Assembly: GCA_963662175.1 (NCBI GenBank)
Contig: OY759215.1
Span: forward strand, 49,183,213 to 49,247,212
Reading direction: 5' to 3'
From: Aradus depressus
Lineage: Eukaryota; Arthropoda; Insecta; Hemiptera; Aradidae
Length of the DNA stretch: 64,000 nt
The notes beneath the pieces were generated by a model that saw only the letters and a program-made list of their open reading frames with translations, ran no database searches and had not been told where the DNA came from. This document shows, piece by piece, positions 53,342-63,789 of this stretch (position 1 is the first letter of the stretch; the number at the start of each line of letters is the position of its first letter). Made by a program: the position numbers and the translations under genes.

Positions 53342-53829
53342 ATAAATAGATATCAGAAAGATTCAAGTAAAATTTAAAGGAGATGAATTTTGAGGGCCGA
53401 TGTTTGAACTACATGTTTGAAAAACATGTCATAGGAAGCCCCCGTTTAATACTTTAGTCCAACATGGCTGACCATGTATGGTATTACATAACCCTTGTCA
53501 TCCGACCCCCGGGTAATCTGGATTTTCTGTTAAAAGGCCTTTTCATCTTCTCACTTTTATTATAAAAAAAAGTTAACAGTAACATAAAAAAAATAGGGGA
53601 TAAAAAACCTTTGACTTGTTGACATGATCCATTGTGATGAAAAAAAACGGAACAAACAAAAACGTATGTTTAAAGACAAATCTAACACAGTCTACATGAC
53701 AGGAGATTCAACTTTGAAGTTGGAGACTTATATGTTCTTTGTAAAAACTTTGAAGGAAGACAGTTTTTCATATTGCCTTGCTTGGATTTGTTCCATGGTT
53801 TATATATGTGAGAAAGATACAATGGCGTA
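53342..53829. other. Unassigned
   Basis: No repeat-family match. A 68-codon plus frame (53624-53830) has no known motif. Confidence 0.35.
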
Positions 53830-54085
53830 ATTTGAAAGATGGTCCAACAGGGTGTCGACTCTACATAGGTACAACAACGGGACTGTCTGGAGACCAGCTA
53901 CCCAGAGTTCAGTCGTAAGAACGTGGTATGATGAGGTAAGGACGATCATCACATAATGAGTCGCTTCCAAGCCGTCGTAGACTCCAGCACTGCAATGATC
54001 CTGAGGTTCTTTAATGTTCGACCGATGGGTGAGAATGCATATGTGCAAGGTACACCATAAAAAGATAATAAATAAACGCATGTGT
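53830..54085 (+). pseudogene. LINE 3' end related to the 58-kb remnant
   Basis: TGTGCAAGGTACACCATAAA and GATAATAAATAAACGCATG correspond to ATGCAAGGTACACCTCAAAA and AATAAAGAATAATAAAACAT at 58.22 kb. The translation around it (MHMCKVHHKKIINKRMCC) parallels LNTCKVHLKTIKNNKTCS. The upstream 200 bp are GC-balanced, but I cannot assign them. Confidence 0.4.
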
Positions 54086-54504
54086 TGTGATGTACAAGAT
54101 GTACCTACCATATTACAATACTCTAAAATTAATTATTTTTTATGGAGGAGAATCGCTGAAGTGTTGAGTTTTTTTGTGAGGGCCCTTTTCGGAAACTACT
54201 GTAGAAATCATAATTTAGTAAAAACCAGCCAAAAATTTCTACAGGAAATGTGATAATATTTATTTATTTTTTCGAAATTATTTTATTTTTTTTTTAATTA
54301 AAAAATATTTTATATTTTTTATAATCACATTAGGTATGTGAAGAACACAAAAATTTAAGTTTTGATTTCTATTAGTTTTCATTAAACGGGCAAAATCTAC
54401 GATAAAAAAAAGTCAACGATAACTTAATGTGTCCATATGTAAAAGTAGGATGTTTTGGGAAGAAATGTCTCATAGAAACAAAAGCCTTTTTTTAATGTTT
54501 GCTT
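54086..54504. other. AT-rich DNA, nothing recognised
   Basis: No feature seen. Confidence 0.45.
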
Positions 54505-54570
54505 TCCCTTTTATTTGTAAACAGAACCAGTTTTCAACGACACAGCGTCAGTGGCACATCCCCCTTTAGA
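54505..54570 (-). repeat. Family J copy
   Basis: TTATTTGTAAACAGAACCAG, TTTTCAACGACACAGCGTCA, GTGGCACATC. A partial opposite-strand copy (TACCACTGATGATGAC) lies at about 54626. Confidence 0.65.
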
Positions 54571-54648
54571 GGATAAAGGAATACTCAGTAATATACTTTA
54601 GCATATACACTGTACGGGAGGGATTTACCACTGATGATGACTAATAAT

Positions 54649-54719
54649 ATTTTCACTATCAAAAATACGAGCTTCACAATATATTATATTGTGAAGCTCG
54701 TATTTTTGATAGTGAAAAT
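54649..54719. repeat. Near-perfect palindrome, 71 bp
   Basis: ATTTTCACTATCAAAAATAC then GAGCTTCACAATAT, followed after about 3 bp by the exact complement. The right arm is also the start of the tandem repeat that follows, so the palindrome may have formed by inverted duplication of the first unit's edge. Confidence 0.9.
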
Positions 54720-54965
54720 TAATTGATTAATTAAAAATTTTTTAAAATGCTTATTTCTTCTGCTACCCCACGTTGGGCGCCATTTGTAAAGCTCATTTCT
54801 TTGATAGGTAAAATTATTTACTTCATAAATTCAAAATTCTATCATGCCCCACGTTGTGCGCCATTTTTAATACTCGTAATTTTTGATAGTGGAATTTATT
54901 TAAAGAATTTTAAGATAGCAGCCCTAGGTTGGGCGCCATTTGTAATATTCGTAAATTGATATAAG
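54696..54965. repeat. Three tandem units with PBS-like core
   Basis: Units of about 80 bp. Each pairs an (A/C)TCGTA-TTTTTGATAG-type segment with a core: CCCCACGTTGGGCGCCATTT (54768), CCCCACGTTGTGCGCCATTT (54848), CCCTAGGTTGGGCGCCATTT (54930). On the minus strand the core reads TTACAAATGGCGCCCAACG, i.e. an LTR-like end (TTACA) followed by a TGGCGCC... sequence like retroelement primer-binding sites. Confidence 0.7.
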
Positions 54966-55472
54966 GGAAATTATTCTAAAATGAATTTTTTAATAGGTAA
55001 TGCTTTTGCAAATAATAATAATAATAATAATAAGACAAAAATCTGAGCTGATATTACACTAATAATTTATTCAGGGAGGCAGGTGGATTCTTTGATGATA
55101 AATAAATGAGTGGAAAGTGGAAACATAAAAAAAACGAAACAAACATATTACCTTAACAATTCATTTTTATTTCGTTATATAAAATATATTTTTTTTTTAT
55201 AATGAAAACAAATATGCATAATAAATAATTGTTATATTTTTATTTTTGAAAATATCTTTCTTTTTATACTTTTATCTCCCCTTATGATTATTTGTTGATA
55301 TTTTTTTATTTAATTACTTTTTTTTTTTCAATTTTCCTACTGGTTTATTAGTTATCTGAACTTTGAAACTTTTGTTTTTATAATTTATTATTTATTTTTT
55401 TTATATAAATTATGATTTTACTTTACTTTTTTGGGATGTGATGAGGATGTTCTGCCAACAGTCTTCAGAGAT
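54966..55472. other. AT-rich DNA with (AAT)n
   Basis: An (AAT)8-type run at 55012-55035, long T runs after 55180. Nothing else recognised. Confidence 0.5.
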
Positions 55473-55620
55473 GTATTATGTAATCAATCAGAAACTGGAT
55501 GTTGAAACATGAGTGACTTAGGTGAATACATAGTTGGAAAACATGGAATTCCGGTGCAAACTCAACATCCAGTTTCTGATTGATTACATAACTTCCCCTG
55601 TACTTCATATATCTGTGGAA
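55473..55620 (+). repeat. Family A 3' end with added inverted copy
   Basis: 55535-55620 is the 3' end (ACATGGAATTCCGGTGC, TACATAACTTCCCCTGTAC). 55478-55505 (ATGTAATCAATCAGAAACTG, GATGTTGA) is the exact inverted repeat of 55563-55590, making a hairpin with about 57-bp loop. Confidence 0.8.
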
Positions 55621-56135
55621 GTTAAAAATCGACTTTTTATAAGCATCACTAGCTTACAAGAATATTTGGTTCAGATTCCCTGCCACAAGTCTAGAGCTGG
55701 AAATGGTTTGAAGACACTCGCATCTTCCTTTCGACAAGACGGAATCTAGTTGATTACAAAATTAATTTATTCGACTTGCGAATCCTGTGGAAATAGAGCT
55801 GCAGAGATGTGGGTGCAAATATTAGCAGTGCGGGGTTGGGGTGGTCCTATCTAGGCTTCCATACCGTATTTCCTTCCCTAATAACACTCCAACCCTTCCC
55901 AACCCTCCTCACACACTCTCATACCTACCCTTTCTCTATTTCCTTCTCAGCCGCGTTATTAATAAAAATTTACAAAATTTATTTCCTAATTTCAGACTGA
56001 GGTAGGCTTCTTTCATAATATATTCCAGGTTGATGAAGTGATATCATCTATATAGAAGGAGAGAAAGTCATTTTGCAGAGAACAAAGAACACATCTAATT
56101 CCCACATCCATTCATTTATTCTTTGGTTTGTAGTT
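55621..56135. other. Nothing recognised
   Basis: No repeat-family match seen. Confidence 0.4.
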
Positions 56136-56960
56136 CGTCGGTTAATCGTCGGCAATGTACTTCCCCAGCACGAATTATCAAATAAGTTTTCGCACTCCAT
56201 CTGAAACTAATTTACCGAATTGGTTTTAAATCAATAGTTGTCTTAGCGAGTTCTAAATTTCGTGATGATACATTCATTACATTTAAAGTTGAGCCCCCTA
56301 TCTCTGCCCCTCGCCCCTCTTACCTTAAGCCGATTGGGCTGAAATTTGATAGATGTCGTCCTATCTTATATATTTGAATCTTGGATTTAAATATATAATT
56401 TCGTGTTGATACATTCATTACATCTATAGTTGAGCCCCCTATCTCTGCCCCCCTTACTTTAAGCCCATTGGGCTGAAATTTGATATGTCGTCCTATCTTA
56501 TATATTTGAATCTTGGATTCAAATATATAATTTCGTGTTGATATATTCATTACATCTATAGATGAGCCCCCTATCTCTGTCCCCCCCCCCCCCCCCCCTT
56601 ACCTTAAGCCGATTGGGCTGAAATTTGATATGTCGTCCTATCTTATATATTTGAATCTTGGATTCAAATATATAATTTTGTGTTGATATATTCATTACAT
56701 CTATAGTTGAGCCCCCTATCTCTGTCCCCCCCCCCCCCCCTTACCTTAAGCCGATTGGGCTGAAAATTGATAGATGTCGTCCTTATGGGGTCTTGGATTT
56801 AAATATATAATTTCGTGTTGATACATTCATTACATCTATAGTTGAGCCCCCTATCTCTGCCCTCCGCCCCCTTACCTTAAGCCGATTGGGCTGAAAACTG
56901 ATAGATGTCGTCCTTACGGGATCTTGGATTTAAATATATAATTTCGTGTTGATATATCCA
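56136..56960 (+). repeat. Family A with five-copy internal tandem array
   Basis: 5' end intact (TCGTCGGTTAATCGTCGGC, AATGTACTTCCCCAGCACG). From about 56276 a unit of 132-144 bp repeats five times. It starts CATTACATCTATAGTTGAGC and contains CCCCCTATCTCTG, CCGATTGGGCTGAAA and ATATATAATTTCGTGTTGAT. C runs within units vary (18 C at 56581, 13 C at 56727). Confidence 0.9.
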
Positions 56961-57111
56961 TTATTTCGGCACAATTTTTGAATTTTTTTTTTCAACTTTT
57001 TCCCAAAACTATCCTCTCTCTCTCCCTCCCCACCTCTTTTCTATGAGTCGATTTCGCTCACACAGATAGGTGTCTTCCTTGTGGGGAGAATTATAGTGTT
57101 CATAGGAAATT

Positions 57112-57565
57112 TTACTATATATACGAAGTATAGGGGAAGTTATGTAATCGGTATTTAATGTTTTCAGATTCTCTGATTCCAAAAATGAAAAAACAAAATT
57201 GCTAATAGCTTTCGATAGATTTAATGTATCGATACGAAAAATGCTATCCAGAACTCCATAAAAAAGACAACAATTGAAATACCGGGGAATCGATCGAAGG
57301 GAAGAGGGGCTTGAAGTTCCTAATAACTGTTGATATAATCAATGTAAGTAAATTTAATATGATGATTCAAAAGCCCCTTTGTAAGCGTACTGACTTTCAG
57401 CCTAATCAGTCGAATGGTTTTGGAGGGTTAGCGAAAACTAAGGGGAAGTACAACGCCGGTGATTTAACGTTGACATTTTATATTTTTGGAATCAGAGGAT
57501 CCGTTGGGAACTCAATGTATAACTGATTATATGTATAACTTTCCTTACACTTATTGTGTAGTTGG
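57112..57565 (-). repeat. Family A with a second, inverted A end
   Basis: Hairpin end ATACGAAGTATAGGGGAAG through TGGTTTTGGAGGGTTAGCG to GGGGAAGTACAACGCCGGTG (5' side). 57475-57565 then gives a plus-orientation 3' end (TTTTTGGAATCAGAGGATC, ACTTTCCTTACACTTATTG). Confidence 0.8.
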
Positions 57566-57904
57566 AGAAATAACAAACTTAGCGAGCGGTAACGTTTGAA
57601 TTCTGTGTCGACTAAATATGTTTTCTAGTACTACATCATGGAGCTAGGACAGCGGGACAGACTAGACTGTAGCCATAAGTTCATAGAGCTGAATTGCAGC
57701 CGAAATAATTGGTCGTTCGGTTCTCAACTGTTTAATATAAATTAAATAAATTTTAAAATTCATTGAATAAAAAAAGTTTGGGATGAAAGCGTTAAATCAA
57801 TTTGGAAATTTTTCAGTTCATCAAAAGTTTTACAAAGCCCTTTTTAAAAGTAAATTAAGGAGCAAACTTTTATTTTCAAAAGAATAAATTTAGAAAGTTT
57901 GTTT
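57566..57904. other. Nothing recognised
   Basis: No repeat-family match. Confidence 0.4.
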
Positions 57905-58255
57905 TTGGATGGTCTGTTCGAAGGGTGGGAAAATGGCAAAAACGTTGGTTCTCTGGCCGGACGACGAACGCATACTGACTACTGAATCTCCCAGATATTA
58001 ACAGATGATGGAGATCTAAAATTCAAACACTTCTTATGTAGGAAGAACAACTCAAAATGTTCACGTTGGGGCATCAACACTGCAGAACATGAAGTCCTCG
58101 ATTGCCCGTTGCACGACCAGTCCAGGGCGACCGCCGATCGCCACTGGTTGGTCGGCCGGTCACAGTCTCACTCTGATCCCGAGCTCCCTCTACAAAGACG
58201 GAAGAGTGATGTTGAACACATGCAAGGTACACCTCAAAACAATAAAGAATAATAA
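57905..58255 (+). pseudogene. R1-like LINE, C-terminal zinc-knuckle remnant
   Basis: WQKRWFSGRTTNAY, then NLPDIN, and in a second frame CSRWGINTAEHEVLDCPLHD and QSR. This is the C-terminal pattern of R1/LOA/I-type LINE polymerases: W..RW....GR.T......P.. followed by a CCHC-like C..C.....T.EHVL..CP......R. The first C..C cysteine pair is altered. Frameshifts and stops are present. The 3' end is AATAAAGAATAATAAAACAT. Confidence 0.75.
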
Positions 58256-58329
58256 AACATGTTCTGTTAGAATTTATGTGGCCTTTTTACTTTTTCGGCT
58301 ATATATAGTGTGTAGCATAATCAACAAAA

Positions 58330-58960
58330 GACTATCGGTACCGCATAATTCAAAAGGCCATGTACGGCCAGAGCGCAGATAATAAAAATTAATCCCATTT
58401 TTATACGTGGAGAGCGCGAAGCCTCTATACGGCGAGAGCGCAATGGTTTTAATTAAGTTTTTAATTTGTTTTGAAGTTGCCCGTCTCGCCCGCCACAAAG
58501 GCCGCCACTGCAAAGGCCTACTGATTACTCGGCCATCTCAATTTCCATTGTTGTAAGCTGTCTAACAGCGATAATCATTCATCTAGGTACATAAATTCCT
58601 AGAACAAACATGAATAGAAATGTTACAAAATTTGGGGGCGTATTTGCCGGCGTTCCGCCGGCGGGACGATATATCTGCCCCTCCCGTCGTTCCTATATCT
58701 GAAGTAGTACAGGTTCTAGCGTTAACATACAGCGGTCTTACCTCAGCTTTAACATACAGCAGTCTTATCTTAGCTTTAACATATAGCGGTCTTATTGATA
58801 ATTAAAATCAGCTTTGTGCTCTCGCCGGCCAACGGCTTTGTTTGAAGTTCTGTGATAAAGAATTAATTAATTTGCCAATTTGCGCTCTCGTCGTTTTTAT
58901 TATATATCTCATAATAAAAATCAGCTTTGCGCTCTCGCCGGCCAACCCCATTCAAAATGT
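58330..58960. repeat. Inverted and repeated GCGCTCTCGCCGGCC-type block
   Basis: GCGCTCTCGCCGGCCAA occurs near 58934 and as GTGCTCTCGCCGGCCAA near 58818. The inverted form (GGCGAGAGCGCAA, GAGCGCGAAG) occurs near 58430 and 58412. TAAAATCAGCTTTG lies before both plus copies. Probably the ends of a transposon-like element, with terminal limits not resolved. Confidence 0.55.
58718..58797 (+). repeat. Three-copy 27-bp minisatellite
   Basis: Units of TTAACATACAGCGGTCTTAC type at spacing 27, each ending in CAGCTT, TAGCTT or TTGATA. Confidence 0.9.
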
Positions 58961-58974
58961 AAACTAATTAAATT

Positions 58975-59875
58975 TAACTTTTGGTAAGAATTAAGTTTTC
59001 GATAGGACCTAACGTTTTCGGATAAATCAAAGAAACGTCTAAACATACTCGTATATGTTATACAAAACTACATTTCGAATCGAAAACCGAACAACTTACA
59101 AAAAGTTGTATTTCATATAAAATATGTATTTACTATAGACTCTCCCTTATCCGGCGTTCTGTTAACCGGCGCGCTCCCTTATCTGGCGCTCGCAAAATAA
59201 TATCTATAATATAATACATAAAATTTGTTAAACTAAAATTAACATTCAATTATTAGATTAGCAATTGTATGAGCCACGTGTATTTACGAGCACATAATAA
59301 TTCCGTAACTCATGAATCTTTTATGTATTTTTATTGTACATATATGCATATGTAGATTGTATTTATAATGAAGGGAACGCTAATACAATATTTTATTACT
59401 TCACTAATATCCTATAAATAAATTATAATAAATACATATGTACGTACATATAATAAATCAATGTTCAGTATGTATATATTTGTCAATTTAATAAATGTTA
59501 TCAAAATACATACGTGTTTTATTCCTTAGCTCACCTAAAACACTTTTTTTTATGCTATACTTGATATATTTTTTCTCATTAAATGATAATTTCCGTTATC
59601 CGGCGTTTTCTGTTATCCGGCGTCACGTCGGTCCCGGCAACGCCGGATAAGGGAGAGTCTACTGTATGTCTTTTCTACAACTTTTACCTGAAACAACGGT
59701 CATAAACATAAACGGTATCTTGTAAAATTTACTTAGGCCCTGAACTAAAATGGTTTCAATTTTTTTCGGCCGAAAACTAAACATATCTAAGTTAACACAA
59801 GTGACTTCTACATTTCAAATTTCAGATTCATGGCTACAATCGTTTCGGAGTATAGAGTAATAAACAGAAGAAGAA
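58975..59875 (+). repeat. Family B copy split by a TA-flanked element
   Basis: 58975-59130 (AAGAATTAAGTTTTCG, TCAAAGAAACGTCTAAACAT) and 59667-59875 (TACAACTTTTACCTG, CATATCTAAGTTAACACAAG, CATGGCTACAATCGTTTCG) are consecutive parts. Confidence 0.8.
59133..59664. mobile_element. Pogo-like TA-flanked element, 532 bp
   Basis: Inverted ends with TAGACTCTCCCTTATCCGGC. The right end read outward is CAGTAGACTCTCCC. TA flanks at 59131-59132 and 59665-59666. The CAGT(A)GACTC... TTATCCGG pattern recalls pogo/Tigger/jerky-type ends. TTATCCGGCG- and CCGGCG-type motifs also repeat subterminally (59165-59195, 59595-59640). No transposase frame. Confidence 0.75.
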
Positions 59876-60499
59876 AATAGTGAACAGATTGGAATCATGT
59901 GAGTAAACTCCATAACTCAATGGAAATGTACAAGTGTGTTCAAATATAAAACTTACAAAATAGAATTTGCTGTAGAGCTTCCCTAGATCAACAATGAATA
60001 CATGAAATTGCATAAATTATTCTGTTTGTAACAATATGTACGTACAACGAAGTTATGAAAATCACATTTATCAAATTAATATGGAATATTTGATCAGAAG
60101 GGGCCTATTACAACTTATAAGACCTGGTTGTGAATTAAGAAAGTTCTGGCAGTCCCGAAACTCGTCAACAAGTCTGTTTGTTAGGCGAGATATTATTATT
60201 GAAATTCCCCTCTTAATAACACTAGATCTTAATACTTAAATTTGATAATCCAAGGACTTTATAAGTTAGTTTCGTAAGACAAGGAGTTATCCTGAGAAGG
60301 GATTGTTGAGGGCCAAAGTCATTTTAAAATTTTAAACCGTATTAAATCCAAAAATATGTTTATAATTAAATGTAATTAATTCCTATTATTTCACAGGTTG
60401 GAAAATAAAAATGTAATCAGATTTTATTATTTTATGCTAGCCGGCTTTCGAGGTTTCTCTCAACATCCAGGGAGTCTACAAAATAACCTTAAATTTAGT
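59876..60499. other. Nothing recognised
   Basis: AT-rich. A short open frame at 60036-60239 has no motif. Confidence 0.35.
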
Positions 60500-60532
60500 A
60501 AAAAAAAAAAAAAAAAAAAAAAAAAGAATATA

Positions 60533-60924
60533 TCGCACCCTGCTTCAAAAGTGCCACAACTCAAAAATTCGGTTTTTTTAGTTAAGACTGCCATTCGAAT
60601 TGGTTTTTAAGTTTATACCAATCACCTAAAGCGCCCGATAATGCACTGAAAATCCAGCCGCTAGGTAACAGTTGTTTTGTTTTTTATGTTTGCACTCATC
60701 AGTATTTGTTAGGCAACAAAAGGGCCACAACTCAAAAAAACGAGATTTATAGTTGAAAACTTGAAAAATCTGCAGGACCACAATCTATCGTAAATTATAC
60801 GCAGTTTTGCTTGGTGACGTCACTAGATCAACTAAAATTTACCTAACCCAGCTGGAAGCTGTTTTTCGCATTTCCTGAAAAACAGAGTTTTTTGAGTTGT
60901 GGCACTTTTGAAGCAAGGGTGCGA
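60533..60924. mobile_element. Family C element, 392 bp
   Basis: Ends TCGCACCCTGCTTCAAAAGT and complement, flanked by TA at 60531-60532 and 60925-60926. In inverse orientation to the 43.9-kb copy. It lacks the LINE insert of that copy but has about 50 bp (near 60652-60705, GCTAGGTAACAGTTG) that the other lacks. A 24-bp A run ends at 60525, just before it. Confidence 0.85.
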
Positions 60925-61151
60925 TATGAATAAAATTCTAGTTGCTAAAATACGTACATAAAAAATTGTACATATGCATTAAATAAATTTAATAAATAAA
61001 TTCTATGACTTAAATCAATAAACAAGCAATAAGTAAAAAGTTTAATTGATGAAAAGCTTTTTAAAAATAAATATAAAACGGTAAAAAACATGATTTAAAA
61101 TGTTTAAAAGTAAATGAATAAATAACATAAAATTTTCCAATTAATAAGAAA

Positions 61152-61475
61152 AAGTCGTCGGTGAATCACTGCCAATGTACTTCCCCAGCTCAAATTAATC
61201 AATTACGTTTTCGCTCTCCTTCCCATGGCTATAAAACGTTTGAGCTAAAACTCATGATTTGACTTACATAGTAGCTTCTGAACCCTCATATCAATTTTTG
61301 TGTCGATACATTCATTAATTTGGCAGTAATTAGGATTTTTGAGTTGAGCCCCCCTCCCCATTGTCTGATTTGGCTGGGAATTAATAGAGCGTCAGAAAAC
61401 ATGAATTTTCTGTAAAAACTCAACATCTAATTTCAGAGCGAGACTTTCTCTCACACTTCGTACACCTGGGAAGTA
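61152..61475 (+). repeat. Family A, both ends present
   Basis: AAGTCGTCGGTGAATCACTG, AATGTACTTCCCCAGCTC, GTGTCGATACATTCATTAAT, GGTTTTTGAGTTGAGCC-type block, then an internal deletion to CACTTCGTACACCTGGGAAG. Confidence 0.85.
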
Positions 61476-61689
61476 GGGTTCTGTTTGGACACTTTGAGCC
61501 CGGTACCCTATGAAGAAGAAGACTAGTTATAGTACCCCAAATATATCATGACTAGGAACTACCTACTATAATTCCTTGGTGGGACATTAACAAAATGTCG
61601 CCAACTGTTTTGATTTAGTTTCTCCAGTTTGAAACAGCTCCATGAATTTCCTGGATCCACTTCAACACGTCCTCAGACAAAAACAGGTA
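61476..61689. other. Short unassigned spacer
   Basis: Nothing recognised. Confidence 0.35.
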
Positions 61690-61985
61690 CCTATGGTAAT
61701 CGGTCAGAAATTCGATGCGGAGTTTTCAACGAAATTTCATGTTTTCTGACCTCCTGATTTCAAGAATGAAAAAAAAAAATGTCTGCCTGTGTGTCTATTG
61801 ACACGAACTAGTACTCTCTATGGACAAATCAGCCAACGCGAAAGTTGATTAGAGTGGAGACTTACTTAAAACATTCAAATAAGTAATTGCCGCTGAATGT
61901 ACCGACACAAAATTTAGTATGAGGTTTCAGAAGTCACTATGTAAATTCAGTGGTGATTCACCGACGACTTTTTTCAGATACTATT
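61690..61985 (-). repeat. Family A with internal deletion
   Basis: GGTAATCGGTCAGAAATTCG, ACGAAATTTCATGTTTTCTG, then CACAAAATTTAGTATGAGG and the 5' palindrome GGTGATTCACCGACGAC. Confidence 0.85.
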
Positions 61986-62079
61986 GATCCTAAGTGAAAA
62001 AGTTCGAAGACTCGCGGGAAGGGTCTCAACGCCGTCAGCTTCTTTGATCCTAAACTAGCTAATACCGGCTCTTTCCCAT

Positions 62080-62190
62080 CGTTCCTCAAGCACTTATTTT
62101 TTTAAACGCCAGTATGAAATGATTTTGAGAAGGGGAAAGAGAGTCTGTAAAAGCATGGTTGGTTTAAGAAAGTCACTGCTCATTGCGCTT
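62080..62190 (-). repeat. Family M fragment
   Basis: GCCAGTATGAAATGATTTTG, AGAAGGGGAAAGAGAG, GGTTGGTTTAAGAAAGTC: the right arm with its end. Confidence 0.65.
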
Positions 62191-62574
62191 TTCTAGTTCA
62201 TCTGAATCTTCTTTTTTTATGACTCCACACATTTTTTATCCTTCTCGTTATTAACACAGGCCTATTAGCATAACCGTAGACATTTATAGAGTTGAGAGTT
62301 ACAGGTTTTTAAAAGATTCTTTTCCCTTTAGCGATGTATCGTCATTTTGGGCTTGATAAAACAGTTTCAAGGCAATATTGGCTGGTTGCCAGGCCTACGG
62401 AGGTTGGTAGGTATGTTGGTGATGTGACCGACAATGTATAGCTCCATTAAGGTTTTACAAGTGGGCATCACAAATCCTCCAAAATGTGATTAAGCAACTT
62501 GGCTGGATGGGAAAGGGGTGTAAAGAAACGAACATTAGTGAACCGAGGGGGCAAGTAATTTAATATCAAACCGA
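62191..62574. other. Nothing recognised
   Basis: No repeat-family match seen. Confidence 0.4.
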
Positions 62575-63045
62575 GGCCAGCTCACCGCATGGTTAAAAAT
62601 TAATGTGGTTCACCACTCTAGTAACTTCACGAGTCTACCTGCTGCTATCCAAAGTCAAATATGGTCAGCATTCTTCCAGCTTATCCATGACAATAAATAA
62701 ACGTTTTACTTAACAAACCTCACTATTTATTCAAATTTATCTGATAAGAACGACGAATGAATTACTATTCATTCCTACTACTGTAGGAAAAGAACGATTC
62801 AGGGACAGAGAAACGGCCTAGCTACATGGTGAAGGCTGAGGAGTGAGACCAGGTGACTATTAAGCGGATCACGTCTCAGGACCACCCCAACTTAGATACT
62901 TCACTACGCTTACGAATCTACCTGCTACAATCCATGTATATAAGTCAAATATGGTCAGCAACCCTCTATCCATGACAATAAATATGCGTTTTACTTAATA
63001 AACCTCACGCTAATTTATTCGCATTTATCTGAGCAACAATAATTA
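62575..63045. repeat. Two direct repeats, about 180 bp, 280 bp apart
   Basis: 62620-62755 and 62905-63035 share TCTACCTGCT, GTCAAATATGGTCAGCA, ATCCATGACAATAAATA, CGTTTTACTTAA, AAACCTCAC and CATTTATCTGA-type ends. Two diverged LTR-like or tandem units. No TG...CA ends found. Confidence 0.7.
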
Positions 63046-63075
63046 TAAGAATGATATAATATAGTATAAGAAATT

Positions 63076-63421
63076 AGAGGGCGCCGGTAGCTCAGTGGTA
63101 TGCGTTCTTGTCTTCTGACCTCCAGATCGTGGGTTCGAAACCCAACCGAGGTACTTAGTTTATTTAATCTGGGAGGTAAAATAAACTTAAGCACACCATC
63201 CTTCCGATGGGACGTTGTGATGGTCTCGAGCCTGTACGATGTCAGGTACTCGTCAAAGACCCCTGCCCTAGGTGAATAAAAATTTAGCATAGGCAAAATT
63301 TAGGACTCCCACAGTAGAGTCGGGCTCATGTCCACCAGAGTGACGAATGTGCGCTCTGGTAGTAGGTGATATGACCTCGTAGTTAAAGCCCGGGCATGAG
63401 TCATAAAACCTAACCTAACCT
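63076..63421 (+). mobile_element. SINE S1, full length
   Basis: A box TAGCTCAGTGG and a perfect B box GGTTCGAAACC (63132-63142), full body, tail CATAAAACC and TAACCTAACC. The flanks are both AT-rich (TATAAGAAATTA / TATAAAATATA) and give only an imperfect target duplication. The best-preserved promoter among the S1 copies here. Confidence 0.9.
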
Positions 63422-63424
63422 ATA

Positions 63425-63760
63425 AAATATAATATGTGAATCCAGAACTATCTAATGGCAACACCTATTGATTCTCAGCCAAATTGGCCAAAAAGCAGGG
63501 GATGATTAGGGCTAAGGTTTTATTAATTTACAGGGTAAGGGAAGGAGGATCAGAGGGGGCTCAACTCAAGAACCCTAATAACTGCCGGTGTAAAGTATCG
63601 ACATAAAATTTAGTATGAGGAGTTAGAAGTCCCTATGTAATTAGGTCAACTGTTAAATAATAGCGCAAACAATCGACTGGTTTTAGAGGGGAAACGAAAA
63701 GATAATGGTTTAATTCGTTCTGGGGAAGCACATTGCTGGTGAATCACCGTGTGTCTTTTA
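63425..63760 (-). repeat. Family A, hairpin side missing
   Basis: AACTATCTAATGGCAACACC, TCAACTCAAGAACCCTAATA, ACTGCCGGTGTAAAG, AATTCGTTCTGGGGAAGCAC, GGTGAATCACCG. Confidence 0.85.
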
Positions 63761-63789
63761 GTTTCCTTTATAACTTTTTTTTATAATAT

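Noticed and set aside
63408..63422. Telomeric repeat, i.e. a chromosome end
   Set aside because: Only two or three CCTAA units, always at the 3' end of SINE S1.
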